Below the pieces are notes generated by a model, which did no database searches, was not told the origin of the DNA, and saw only the letters and a program-made list of their open reading frames with translations. Source: Antedon bifida (lineage: Eukaryota; Echinodermata; Crinoidea; Comatulida; Antedonidae). Taken from it: a stretch of 64,000 bases of DNA. Of the stretch, positions 36,763-50,000 are shown one piece after another. The DNA lies in the NCBI GenBank assembly GCA_963402885.1, contig OY727093.1, positions 25,233,409 through 25,297,408 on the forward strand, read 5' to 3'. Position 1 is the stretch's first letter. Each line of letters starts with the position of its first letter. Made by a program: the position numbers and the translations under genes.

Positions 36763-39700
36763 TTACACAATCTTAATAACAGGTTGGTCTTCTGTCTCGT
36801 TCAGAAATAGTGCGCGGAAAACCGAGTCAAAGTAACTAGGTCTGTATTGACAAGCACGGTGACAATCGGGACAGTAATTACACTCGAGTAGTTTAGGCTG
36901 CATGTAACGCTTTCCTAAAGAAAAAAAGTATATACAAGTCACAACCAAAAGCATGGTACAATCCTAACATCATAAGTTCAATATAACCTGACTTAAGCGT
37001 GTTGAAATCAAAAAGCATTCTTACTCACAAAGTGTGAACATACTATTTTTATTTTCGTGGTCTGGGCCCTGCTCAGGGGCCATGTAAGCTCCGGGGACCC
37101 TGGGTTTAGCTAGTGAGCACTCATTACGCCAGTTATATCAGACATAATATTATAAGATGCTTATTGAAAAATTACAGCGCAAGTGTGTGTGTTTATTATA
37201 ATTGAGTTATCAAAGGGAGAAAATTGTGTAACTATACATTTCACAACTACACTTTACCCACCATTATCATCAGTCTCCCAGCTCAACATCAAGTCCAGCG
37301 CATACATTGCCCGAGAGTATGGACAATGTCCAATGGCATCATGCTGCTCTCCCGTTACTGCTGAACAGTAAAATTCCTTTATCATCTGGAATACTTTCTG
37401 TTGAATGTCTTCCCAAGGGAATTCTGGGTATTGCTCTTCCCATTCCTTGATGAAATTCTGCCATGGAAGCTGAGCAAATAATAAAAGAAAACAATGTTAT
37501 GCGCAATCTGAACCATTTAAACTTGTGAAAGAAATCTTGTTGCGCCAAATTGATTATTTTTAAATGAACAAATTTAAACGATCGCACTGGGTATATAAAT
37601 TGAATGTTGTTGAATTGTTTATTAGATTATATAAATATCATTTGTTAACTTACATGTTAATATTCTGTCATTGCGGTATTTTACTAACCATTAATGACGA
37701 CATATTTTTTTTTACATGATATAGATTTATGTTTAGCCACAATCTATTGAAATTCATGCAGAGATTTCAAATTAAAATAAATGGTACAAATTTCGCATAA
37801 CATTAATAATTGCTGCATGAGCTAAGCACCCTTTTATGTTGGAGGTGGACAGTATATAGTTCATCATTATCATCATCATCTTCCTATACTGTGCAGAACC
37901 TCATTTGAGTATAGTCGCTCGCAGATGGTTGAATTGAATTGACCCAAAGGGCCCAGTTATGATCAGTGGCTGTGATGTACTAGTACACCGGGGTAACCTC
38001 CTACTCGTCTTGGAAGATGTACTAGGTTCTTATTGCACTCCACTCTGGATTACATACATGTAAGTAAAAACGTTTCTTTTATTGCCTTAAAAAACATAAA
38101 TATTGCATTATTAATTCGACGTACATGATGTAGCTTAACCTCGTCATCGTAATTCATAGTAGTAAAATGTTTTTCATAAACATCAAAATGATCCAATGAG
38201 TAAGGCCTGAAAAAAAGAGAGTATCAATTAGATCTAAAGAATAGATAATTTTATTTAAAAATATCTTATCTAGAATCTGAATGAAATTATTTTTACAAAG
38301 CTAACCATAGACTTGTTCCAAGACTAAACCTAGACTAAGCTATAACCACTATACAGGATAGATACAGATTGTACGTGGCACAAGCTACGCGCTGTTCTCC
38401 GATACAAGTTTATTATGAAAATCTAACCTGTTGGAGAATCTGACGTAAAAATCTTCGTGCACATACAAACTCAATGGCTTAGCAGACATGAGCAGTGGCA
38501 TGTACCGAAAATCAAACTTGACGTGGCCAACGTCCGACCGATAGAATAAAACTGGATCATGAATGTACTCGCATATAACCTACAAGGAACAGATAAATCA
38601 AAATTAATTATGACTTAATCTGAATAAATTTACTACTTTATTTTTTTTTTCATCATATATTTGTTACCTTGGGTAGAAGCTCAGTTTGGCGTATAATACT
38701 GTTTATATCAGTTGTTATATGACTGTCAAGACTTCTTGCGAGGTTGTAAGCCTTGCAAATGTAATAGTTTGGTTTTCCTCTATAAAAATGTAATAAAATC
38801 AATAAATAGTTACTAACTGTGATTACGAGAGATACTCTTGAGCGATCTTTTACTTTTATAAACATTTTTTATCAATTAAAGATGTATTGTCCCCCTGAAA
38901 AATATTTTTTAAATTTCGACCAAAAATTGGATCCAAAAAAAAATTATTTACCTGAAAAAACTGGAATTTAAAGCAAAAAATGGTCAAATTGGCTGCCAGC
39001 CAATGGATTTTTGGTTGAATTTAACCATTTATCATGTTATTTTATAAGTGAAAATATTATTTTTCCCCGTTTTTTTTTCTAAGGAAGTGATTCACTTTAT
39101 TAAAACTACAAAATGACCTATTCAAAGTCTGATTTAATTAATCTTCATTTTTCATGTTTTTGGGGGACAATACATCTTTAAGTAATAGCTGTAGGTTTGT
39201 ATTCTATATTGTTTTTAACACTGTAAATATCATGTTCATTTATTTTTTATCCCAGTAGATAATCTATCTATAATAATTATATAATTGGTCAGATGTTTGC
39301 CTTACTCTGACGTAATTTTGTACTTTATACTAAGTACATTGGGAACACTTGTGTACAAAGTTGACAGTAACTCTCGGGTGGGACTCAAACCCACAATCAC
39401 CATATCCCTAGTCTGGCATTCCTACCTCTAGACCACCAAGATTGTGCTGATGGCTAGGGGTTAGATTCGATTCTCATCCTATTATGATATACGTTATAAT
39501 CTATACTCCTCTCATTATAAACCTCTCATTATAAACCTGTTTTATATTTAACGCACTCTTTCTCTCTAGCTTGAAAATAGGAAACAAACTGAGGAAGCAT
39601 GTGATCAGAATCAAATGTAACTGGAAGCCAATCAGGTCCGTATGTTTTCTGGGATGAACGTCTAGCCACATACGTCAACATGTCTTTTGTTGTTATAACA

Positions 39701-42464
39701 GATTCACCTGGAAACTGGCAAACGAATTGGCCTTTCTCAACAGGCTCACTAAAATATAAAATGATATTTCATATAATAAGTAAAATAATAAGTTTTTCAA
39801 AATCATTATTGTATTCTTGAAATGTGACCATGTAAATTTCCTTTGAAGGATGAAATAAAATTGATCTGTGTCCGTATACTGAGCTGTGTTAATATAAAAT
39901 TTGCGGTACAGTTCTTTCCAGAACTATATATACGTGGTGTACCGCAAACTTGATATCAACATATTGATTTTACCATGCAAACCTTCAAACAATATATACT
40001 AAACTAATGATTGATTTTTTAAACTAAAAGTGAAACTGAGGTAAAAACCACTATAAATGTGCTTTATAAATGGATACATTATTTCAAAATTTTGTATCCC
40101 ATTACATGTCTACCCACCTCCCAAATTTGTTTTGTGCCCAGGTGAGTTGATATCTGAATAAGTTTGGTATTCTTCATACTATTTAGTGACAAATAAATAA
40201 TCGAAAAACTAATTTTATAGCAAATGTGTATAAATACTTTACGTATAATCTTTAATTGTTTGATCAAGCCAAAGAATATCTGCTTCATTTTTATCTTCAA
40301 CTATTTCAAATTTGGGATCTTTCAAGTATAAGAAAATATGTGGCGAATCTGTAAAAACTTTGTAAACATCTTTAGGCGGCAGCCTGATATTTTGGGTTTC
40401 CTCTTGCGTGAATGATCTGGGTTGTATTTCATTGCAGACCGCCTTCAGCATCTCTTTACTAATGACTGGCCTCGTCGTAGAATCAATTGATGTAAAATCT
40501 TGATGTTTCCATGGTAACAAACTGATTGGGCGGAGTTCCTTCCTCTTCTGATGTGGAATGTAGTCTCTAGTTACTTCATCTGTAATTAAAGCAGAGAGAT
40601 AATGATATGTTTCATTTAATCAGTGATGCTTTTTAGATATATTTGTTTGTATGTGTATTACCTCCATACTCTAGATCTTTAGTAATAATTAACAAGGAGA
40701 ACATCATTCCTGTTGGCGTGTAATGAAATGGAACAACTCTACAGTTGGGTTCCTCAGAGTGGCGTATTCTTGTACCGAATTCATCCATCATGTACCAAAT
40801 TGGTTCCCTTTCCTCTCCAGACGCACCCTAAAAGAGTTAACATAGAAACAAAAAAGAAATATTAAAAATGGAATAAAAAAGTTGCACAAAAGACAATGGT
40901 ATACATATACTGTATATTATGATTTAGTTAAATTTCCAAAAGCTTGTTTACCTTGTTACCAAGGCGATAAGTGAGATTGAACTTCCACATCTCTTGCATT
41001 ACTGTTTCAATGTTTTCATCTTTATCATCCTTGGGTTGTATATCCATCAAACTCATCATACGCTCCAACAAGCCTTGTATCTGCTCCAGGTTTTTCCTTG
41101 CAGTTTTCTTTCGATAAGTCCATGCATGATCAACAAGATATATCCTTAAAAATAATCAATTTTTTTCAACTTATTTTTAGACAAACAATTGAACACATAC
41201 TTGAAGATGGGACTTTTGGTTAATGGTTAATTTAAATCAATGTATAAGAAATAGATAATGATTGGACAACAACAATTTGTGTCTTAGATGAAAAGAAAAA
41301 GTATGCAGTACTCTAGAGCTTGGTTTCCACTAGGACGCAACACAAGAACCTAAGCTCAATTGACAGAAATTAATAAATGTATAATGCAAGCGAGTGGACC
41401 AATGACAATCCAACAGTTCAGATAATCCATCGATTGTGATTGGTCAAACTACTTGCGTTGCGATTTAAGTCTTTGTGTTCCATCCTAGTGGAAAACAAGC
41501 TTTTGCCACAATTATATTGTGTTTTGTCTTTTTACATACATTTGCAGGAATGTACTTAAGCAGCAAGTGTCAAAAAGGTATTTTCTAAAAAATATCCAGA
41601 GGTTTGGGTGGCTGGCATGTTGAAATTAGGATGGGTGGATGACTTGACCCCCAGCACAATAATGACATCATTGCATTTGAGCAATTAGTATTACATCCTC
41701 CTCACCCATTATGATCAAGTTTTTCAATGCCTTCTTCCTTGCAAACTACAACTCTTAGTCCACCACTACCGCCACATAGTCTCAAATCAGTTTCATCGCA
41801 ATCTTCTTCACTGCTCTCATCATCGTTTACATGTGTCAACATAAACACTCCTCCGGCATCGTAAATCTGGTCAAAAATTAAAATGCAAACTATTAAACGT
41901 AAACCATAAATACAATCATTATGTAAATAAATTATTATAGGCCCTAATTAATAATTATTAATAAAAAATAAAGTATGAGTATTAACAATAAATTTGTAAC
42001 TATTATTATTAGTACATAGTATATAGTGTTCTTTTATGTGCATTTATGGACCATGGGCTTAATGTCCTACCTGAAGGACGACGAGGCAAGAAGTATCTTA
42101 TAACACGCAACACAGTTTGTCTTTGCATTGGACTACATTTATTATTCCTGTTGCACACATTGTCTTTTTGCATACGGACTGCAGTAATATTTGCTGATGT
42201 TTAGATACAAACCAGGCCTAGGTAGACTAATCTTAGTAAAAGTAGCCTAGTAGGCCTCCTCTCTAGTTAGTAAGAAAGGCCTACCCAAAACGAGTTGTTA
42301 ATGCCGGTTGTGTTGGGGGGTTAACTAACCTCATTGTCTAATTTATACATTAGCTTGCGCCATAAATATGAGGGAATTTCATTTGATTCTAACTGGGCAC
42401 AGTGAGCTTCTATAAATGATCGAAATGATTCATCTAAACCTTCGACCGACATCATATTATTCAT
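36763..42464 (-). CDS. TTLL12: tubulin--tyrosine ligase-like protein 12, 11 exons
   Basis: Member of the TTL-like family with an N-terminal SET-like domain; regarded as a divergent, probably non-ligating member (family knowledge). Exons, 5' to 3' on the minus strand: 42464-42330, 41866-41706, 41144-40952, 40827-40662, 40579-40243, 39748-39537, 38777-38668, 38579-38428, 38206-38125, 37469-37262, 36914-36763. All phases join; 635 residues, close to the human 644. The N-terminal exon reads SFRSFIEAHCAQLESNEIPS then YLWRKLMYKLDNE. Other landmarks: LVDHAWTYRKKTARKNLEQ, MWKFNLTYRLGNK, IWYMMDEFGTRIRHSEEP, DILWLDQTIKDY, YYICKAYNLARSLDSHIT, VKFDFRYMPLLMSAKPLSLY, HFTTMNYDDEVKL, YSRAMYALDLML and ECNYCPDCHRACQYRPSYFD. 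Two splice sites needed choice: exon 10 uses GTGGGT and exon 7 the second of two nearby AGs, both set by frame. Start: first in-frame ATG; a second ATG pair follows at codons 4-5. Confidence 0.95.
37976..38040 (+). repeat. dispersed repeat, ACTAGTATACCGGGGTAA family, copy C
   Basis: Shortest of three copies: ACTAGTACACCGGGGTAACC, CTACTCGTCTTGGAAGATG, TACTAGGTTCTTATT. TTLL12 intron 9. Confidence 0.6.
38879..39178 (+). mobile_element. AAGATGTATTGTCC MITE, copy 3 (300 bp)
   Basis: Best preserved copy: ends AAGATGTATTGTCCCCCTGA and GGGGGACAATACATCTT, flanked by TA on both sides (38877-38878, 39179-39180). Interior has CCAAAAATTGGATCC and CAAATTGGCTGCCAGCCAAT. TTLL12 intron 6. Confidence 0.85.
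39290..39470 (-). repeat. tRNA-derived SINE (minus strand)
   Basis: On the minus strand: TGGTCTAGAGGTAGGAATGC (A-box-like), GGGTTTGAGTCCCACC (good B box) and a body through ACTTTGTACACAAGTGTTCC. It is not a functional tRNA: no acceptor-stem closure was found. TTLL12 intron 6. Confidence 0.65.
39896..39952. repeat. small foldback element
   Basis: AAATTTGCGGTACA and TGTACCGCAAACTT form inverted arms around a short centre. Related to the hairpin at 45118-45157 (GTGTACCACAAACTAA), so the GTACCRCAAA word marks a small family. Confidence 0.55.
41319..41502. mobile_element. MITE with GGTTTCCACTAGGACGCAAC ends
   Basis: Arms GCTTGGTTTCCACTAGGACG / complement ending CTAGTGGAAAACAAGC, about 30 bp. The interior has GACCAATGACAATCC and its counterpart GATTGTGATTGGTC. 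TTLL12 intron 2, same family as 25847-25979. Confidence 0.75.
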
Positions 42465-44016
42465 GATCACTAGCCTAGTTTGTTTACGTTTTCTTCCACA
42501 TGTGCTTTAAAATTAAATAACCTCTGACATTCTTTACTCGATTTATTTTTGTAAACAGTTACAATTCAACAATTATTAATTTAAACAAACGTAAATATTT
42601 AACACAATAAAGTTTTATTTAATTTGTATCATAATTTTTTATTTTATTCAAATCAATTAAAAACAATTTTCTAATATTAATAATTGATCATACATTTTTC
42701 TTTGAGAGGAGGAAAAAACCAAGAGTCGAGTTAGCAGAGCGCCCTCAAGCTGAGAGAGAAGAGACTAGAGAGTGTGGGAAGAAGCTGAGAAGAAGGAAGA
42801 AGGGGTACACACAAGACGGAGTAAGAAGAAGGGAAAGTCTCTTCCTGGTAGTATAAATTAGGTAAAACAAATATTAAATAAAATCATAAATGACAATTAG
42901 CTGTATAGTGCTAACTTCACAATCCAAAAGCTAAGTTCTAGTCTACTTTACTAGGTCTAGCTAGGGCCTACCTAGGCCTACCCCAGACGGAGGCGCTATT
43001 ACACTTTCGCACCTAAAACAGGGCATTAGTTACTCGCCACCATGTGAATGTTTTTAAATTGGGTAAGCTAGAGAGATTGTGGTGCGAAAGTGCATTAGCA
43101 CTGCCTAGGCAACGTACTAGCTAGCTAGCTAATAATAACAATAGATAGATTTATATAGCGCAAATAAACGATGTCTCTATGCGCTAGGCCTAATAATAGT
43201 AATAGGCAGACTAGGCCTAGTTAGCTATTAGATATAATAGTTTACCTATCCCCCTACCCTACTACAACAATAGGTAAGTAAGGTGGCAGTCAATAGCTTA
43301 TGTTATTAATAATTAGGTGTAGGCCTAGGTAGAGGCCTCTCCTTGCTTGCTAGTAGGCTAGATAGGTTATGTTATGGCCGTAATGTAAACCCAACATTTT
43401 GTACAAAATTCCCCACAATGTTATTAGTATATTAATATTTTAATACGTTCAGTTCCGTCATATATTTCTAATAATGCACTTGTCAATTGTATGACACACT
43501 ATACGACCCCCGGGAGAGGTGCGTCATGGGCTCGTCATTTACAAATAATCTAGAAGGTACGTCACATCAATGAACAATGGTGTGTCAATGTCCGTCACTT
43601 TACCACTAAAAAATATCATAAATAACATGGTCACAGTGCGTCAAAATGGGTGCGTCATGGTCACCTAAAGGTAAGGCACATTTTTTACGCACAGGTGAGT
43701 CATGGTATTCATAAGGTATGACGCACATCGGACAAATGACACACCTCTCCCGGGGGTCGTATAGTGGGTCATACAATTGACAAGTGCATAAGTCTACAGT
43801 AACTAAAGAAAGGTACGATAAATTAGGGTTTTACAGTATATTAAAAGTCAAGGATTTATTGCAGTCATGACTGGAAGTTATTATCGGAACACACAGTGAC
43901 AGTCTAATTCTCAAACTCTGTGCTGATAGACAATAGAATAAATGATGTATGGTTGTCGCCAATAGAAAAGGTTGGACACACCAACAAATTTTACTCAATT
44001 TAAATTGATTTCACAG
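42465..44016. promoter_or_regulatory. divergent 5' region of TTLL12 and the sialidase gene
   Basis: Start codons of the two genes face away from each other across 1.6 kb. A purine-rich stretch (42720-42850) could be 5' UTR of the plus-strand gene. A GTTACTCGC / TTCGCACC region at 43010-43090 and many TAGGCCTA words follow. The MITE 43475-43788 occupies part. No TATA box stands out and no transcription start can be fixed. Confidence 0.4.
43475..43788. mobile_element. Harbinger-type MITE, copy 2 (314 bp)
   Basis: Same terminal repeats as 15654-15993 (TGCACTTGTCAATTGTATGA... at both ends), flanked by TAA (43472-43474 and 43789-43791). Slightly shorter by an internal deletion. It lies about 230 bp before the first sialidase coding exon. 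Confidence 0.87.
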
Positions 44017-44052
44017 GGTAACTGTAATGCTGCGGACAGTTCAACTTGTTAC

Positions 44053-47000
44053 ATGCAACATCAAGTTTTCAAGATGCGGAAAGACACTACAACTTTTCTA
44101 CATCACGTGTTTGTTCTCCTCATGTTTTTGTCATCGTTTTCTTTCTTCATGATGTTCAGTTACTTGCAGTTTGACCTAGGCAATAAGGTTCCATTCATGA
44201 TGCGTTATTCCAATAATAAGATCCGTCAATTTGGGGATACGCTGAGGAATACATTTAATAACCGTCCTGTTTTAGGTGTTTTACAGGGTAAGTACAGTAT
44301 TTAAAATCACAGTAATTATTAAAAGTGTATTATCAAACTTTTTGGCAACAACAAGAATGAACAAAACTAATTTTGCTTATAAATACATAACAGACACAAA
44401 CCAATACCCAGTCATTACGAATGATTAATTAATATTATAACACAACATAATGGATGAGTATTTAAGTAAAAAAAAGTAATGTCTGTTTATGAATCCGGGA
44501 CGATTCGGCCCACTTTTGGTGAGACGATTCAGCCAACTGTGAGGGCCCAAACGTCTCCCTTTAGACCAAATTCATATTCATTTTTTTGGTATCTTTTAAA
44601 GGTGTTTAACAATCCGTATTTTATTGATATTGACAATGTTGAATGATATATAAATAAATTACTAAAAAAAACGTAATTTTATATTCAATTTATTACTTCG
44701 AAAATTTTGTTTTATTCATGCATTTGCCAAGCGGCCAACAGAGGGCGTAACTTGTTTACATCGTTTGCGTGACTAAAAAATGATCATTTTCAACAATGTT
44801 TTCAAATTGTTTGCTTTATTGCATCTTTATCCCTAGTAGTACTAACCCATAGTCTCTCTGAAAATAAAGTTTGGGAAAAAAAGCTTATTTTATGCTTATA
44901 AAATGCATATCAAGCCGATAAATTTAATTGTGCCTAATCGTCTCAGGGGCCGAATCGTCCTGGGCCGAATAGTCCCGGGCCGAATCGTCCCTGGCCGAAT
45001 CGTCTCAGGGCCAAATCGTCTCGCTATCTCTATTTATATGTTGTATGATGAAGGTTTGTATAACAAACATCAATATAATGTCGACGATCAAAGTATTATT
45101 ATTAATTAATTCTATGCGGTGTACCACAAACTAACTTAAAATTAGTTTGTGGTACACTCATTTTATTTATATATTAAAGATGTATTGTCCCTTGAAACAC
45201 AAAAAAATGAAGGTCAGAATATTCTAAATTTAAATTGGCCATATCAAAGTAATATTAAAGTTATTCACTTTAAATCGAAAATTCGAGCCAAAAACAACAA
45301 TTTTACGTAATTAACAGCTAAATTAATTTGATTACATTTCTTCTGGAAAATCGTCGGGAGCGAAAGTAAACAAAGATTTCAAACCATGATTATACATTAT
45401 GCATGATGCTAATTAGGATTGTTTACAACTCGTCACGGTTGAGAAAGTGTTTTCACACAGATCGCGAGGAAGTTTTATGATTATGCATACAGAGTAGCCA
45501 AATAAGCGCGTTGCATTATGAGATATGTTTTGATCGAAAACTTTGACTGGAAGTCAAAGTTATTTTTTGAACCAAAAACCGTCTGTATTTCAGTAAAATG
45601 ATTTTTTTTTCGACTAATTTTTGGTGAAAGTTAATAACTATTATGATACTTCAAAATGACCCACTTTTTTTCGAAATTTTTTATTTTTTATTTTTTTGGA
45701 ATTTGACAAAGGGACAATACATCTTTAATGTTGATTGGTGTAAAGTACTGCTAATTACATGATTAATGTGTACTACTGTATGGCCCTGTTCCTGCTGCAT
45801 ACCATCAATATACTGTACAGTACTGTATCTGTATAAACATACTGTAATATTATACATTAATATTTCATTAACGTTTTATGTTACTTTTATTCATGTAGTA
45901 GATATTACCTCATTGTTGACCTTCTAGCTAAAATACAGTCAACTCTCCCAATACAAGACTCTCTGAAAACCAGAAACTCTTTCAATACAAGACTCTCTGA
46001 AAACCAGAAACTCTCCCAATACTGGACATTTCTTGAAATCCAAACAGCCCCAAAATTACTTTTTACCATTAAAAACACATTCCGAAAACCAGACTTTTGG
46101 GAAAACCAGATATATTTAGCCAGTGTCCGTTATTGGGAGAGTTGACTGTATATTTATACTGTATGTAATTTTAGTGCTGTATTACCAAACATTTCTTCAT
46201 CTCAGATGGGTTTATGAATCTGGAAATTACTCATGAGTACTGTACATGTTTCCACTTGGTATTGTTTACTTAAAGAAGCCTTATTTCAATGGGTTCGTTT
46301 ACTTTTTGTGTACATTAAGATATTGATTTAGGCTGGTTTATATTGCTTCACAACTAATGGAATCCTAATCAATACAGTCTACTTGATTTCTGTATTACAG
46401 TATAATGTACAGTATTAGCAGTCTATTCATAATATTACCTCATTAAAAACTAATACTGTATGTCCACAACTTGCATCTACAGTACCAAAGTCATTCCAAA
46501 GATAATGAAGTTTACTTTTGAAGAATCCATATATAATTTAGAGTTTCAAAACTAGCTACTGTTTGCTGGTTAATGAAACAGTTTCAAATTCATGTACAAA
46601 TTAATGATCAATAAGCCTATACAAGATTTTTTAATTTCAATTAATTATCTATTTTGAAATGTGTTACATTAGAACCAGACTCTCCTTTTGTACTGTACAT
46701 ACTGTATAAAGGAGACACTTTCCTATAAACAAATGAGTAGAATAGAATATATGTTTTAACACTACAGCCAACCCCTATCTGTTAAATGACCCTTTGGGTG
46801 AGCATGGAGAAATTATTTCTCCATGGGTTGAGAAACAAAAAGTGTGTTTTTACCTTCTTTTTTTGCAATTTACTTTATATGTATATACAAAAAGAAAGTT
46901 CTAAAAAAAAAAGAAAAAAACTGAAAAATATAATTATAACTAGAATTTAATTCGTCACTTTGACAAATTATAGGTGATCATTTTTATCATTTTACTGAAA

Positions 47001-50000
47001 TTAATTTTTTTTTAAACATGCACGTACGTTAACATACGATCGGAAAATGTTGATGTATGCCATCCTATTATATGCTTATAGTGCTGAGTTGTGCCTATAT
47101 GCCATATACAATATGTACAGTATATACTGTATATCTATATACAGTGTAGCATAGGTGAAATTGCGGGACACATGTTCTAATTTTTTGGCATGATGACGTT
47201 ATCAAACTAAACTTTAAGATGACAATTTCGAAAGATAATTAATTGAGCAAAAAAATATAAGATTTGGAAAAAAAATTGGCACGTAGAAGCGCTGTGCGCG
47301 CTCTTTGAATTGTGTATAACTTTGACGAAAAATATGAAAAAACTACTTTTTCACTTCAACTGGCCATATGTTAACGTCACAACATCCGATAGGCTTAATT
47401 TTTATATGAATTAATATCTACATTTCATCAGCTTTCATAATAAATTATAATCATCAAGGTAACCTTCAATTCTGAAGAGCTGTAAGATATTCAAATTTAC
47501 TGCGAAGGTGAAATTACACGGCCTACGTTATTCAAGTTTTTACGCGTGATGACGTCATTAAAATGAAGATAGTGTCAACTCATGATAAAGATAATTAATT
47601 AAGCAAGCACATACTGAAAGTTGTGCGAAATTCGAGCACACATAACCAAGATGCGCTCTGTTGAATGTGATAATCTACACAAAAAGATAACAAATCCTAA
47701 TTTTTAAATTCAAGTGGCCATTTGATGACGTCAAAACATTTTGTACGTAAAATGTGTACATGAATTCATATCTACAACTCAATGGCTTCCAGAATAAATT
47801 AAAAAAATCGGGGGTCATCTTGCATTCTGAAGAATTATTTTCATTTTAAAAAAGACCTATTTTTCACCATTTTCAGAACTTTTGTAAAATAAATGTGCGC
47901 ATTTTGTCATTTTTAACGTGCTCGTATAGCGTTATTTTAAGTCGGAACTGACTCAAATTTGGTGAATGTACTAAGGATGGTGAGTAGAATGAGATTTGTA
48001 AAAAAAATTCATATTTTTTACGCTCTTTAAGTATCGCGCGCGCAAAAACGCATTTTTGCGCAGTAATTTTTTGAAACACGCAAATGGCCTAATTCATGCT
48101 CTAAATTGATCAAAACTTAATTTTGAGCGTTTTAAATTTTTAACGCGTGATATCACGCGCATGAACCTACGTGCGCGTGCGTTTTTATTTGCTAATATTT
48201 TTACCCTTGATCTGAAGTTTAAGTGTAGTGAATTTCATTAATATGTGATAATGAATTATGGAGATATGATTGATAATGTGATTTCGCAAAATGGCGTCAC
48301 GGATGAGTGATCACGCTGGAAAGCTTATTAGGATTAAGTTGTATTATTTGAAAGATATTCTGAAATTTTTGTAATCATTGACATTAAACTTTTTGAGATA
48401 ATTGTTACACAAAATAGTGTACAGAAACAATAAAAAGAAAAAAAATAATAAAAAAAAAAAAAATAATAATAAAGATTTTATACAATAACAATAGGTGATC
48501 ATTTTATTCTAAATGATCACCTAATAAACTAGCAGTAACTCATGTTCCGCACTGTCTTCTTCTTCTGCCTTAATATGTGGTTATACTTTGCATGGGCAAG
48601 TATAAAAGCGCACTCTGATAAAAGTTAATTATTAAAATAATAAAAACAAATTATCATGAATAAAATTCGGAACTACTGTATTTATGGCCATTGATTTGTT
48701 ATACACTATCTTTTCACTTTAAAATATATAAAGTAAGTTAAAAAATAAAAGCAATAGTGGATATGGAACTTTAGACTTTTGACTGAAAATTTGTGCTGTG
48801 TGAATTAGATGATGCGCGCAAACACATAACAAAGTATAAAATGCCAAACTATATTATTTTGGGTGTTTTTAGTGGTGTACTGTATTAATTATTTTTTGAT
48901 ACATAGGGATAAGATAAAAAATTGGACAACAATCGAATGAAAAAAACATTGTTGCGGAAACACGAATTGTTAAGTTTATTCATTTACATTTTATTTTTAT
49001 TTCACTGGTTTTGATATTTTGCAATTTTTTTTTTGTATGGGAGATTTGTTACCTACTTGCTACTTTTGTAATTAAATTGTGGTCTAGCAGTAAGCCGTGC
49101 TTCGCACGGTTTGTCTGCCGTAATAATAATTCGCATGACATGATTAAGTATAATAAAAGTGCATTCTTCCCGGCCCCTGACAAATTATTGTTAAAAAACA
49201 AAGAAATTGTCAAGAATACAATTCGGAACTATTTAAAGGCCATTGGTTTTGTTATACACGGAGTAATTCTTTACTTTGAAATATCTGTAAGCTACAAAAT
49301 GAAAGCAATATGGGACGTTGTGCTGTGTGAATATTAATCTAGGGTGTGAAAGTGACAACGTGCATGAGAGGGATGTTGAAGTTTTTTTTTTTTCATTTAC
49401 AATACATTTTTTATATTTCATGGTTTTTTATATTTTGTAATTTTTTTGTGTGAGGTTTTGTTTGTTTTTTTGCTAGTTATAATTACATTGTGGTCTAGTT
49501 TTGAATTTTAGCTTTAAGCGGTGTAATTAATGGATGGTGTTCTTTAAAACTTCAAAGACGCAATCATTCGATACGGTTGACTTTGGCGGCCCGGCATGGT
49601 ATTTGTAGATCCGGCCAACGGAGGAGGTTGCGTCGTTTGTGGCGTAACAAGGTTGCTGAGACGTCAAATTACTAATATTTTTTGCCTTTTTTTAGTGTTT
49701 ATCCTTAAAATTTAGGAAAGTGACATAGCCTATCGTGTGCGGCCCATCTATAAACATCAGTGTGCCAAATGTGAGCATGTACCGTTCAGTGGTTTTGGAG
49801 GTGATACGTAAAATATGCGAAAAATTTAGTAGTATTAATATATAGATGATGATGATGATTCACTATGAAGTGTATTTCAATAAGAGGTTCATATACGTCT
49901 TTCTAGAAGAAATTTACATTTGTTAATCATATTAAAATATTAGATTTAAATGTAGGCACAAGATGTTTATGTACAGGTCAAAACACTGTACAAACTAATG

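Larger units (their letters stand above)
36763..40579 (-). other. TTLL12: TTLL12 TTL domain region
   Basis: Exons 5-11 encode the C-terminal TTL (ATP-grasp-like) part. KAYNLARSLDSH is the family core seen as KPWNLARSLDTH in vertebrates; the usual KPW is KAY here, one lysine preserved. Near the C-terminus the TTL motif normally E-V-N-x-N-P is LECNYCPDC, so the first Asn is shifted and the metal-ligand position is not clearly intact. This agrees with a divergent member but activity cannot be judged by eye. Confidence 0.75.

Noticed and set aside
39370-39450. tRNA gene on the minus strand
   Set aside because: A good B box is present but no closed acceptor stem or anticodon arm; it continues into a SINE body.
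43972-44052. Start of the sialidase at the ATG at 43972
   Set aside because: The in-frame stretch before 44017 contains TTTCACAG, a good acceptor, so it is probably intron; not excluded if transcription begins just upstream.
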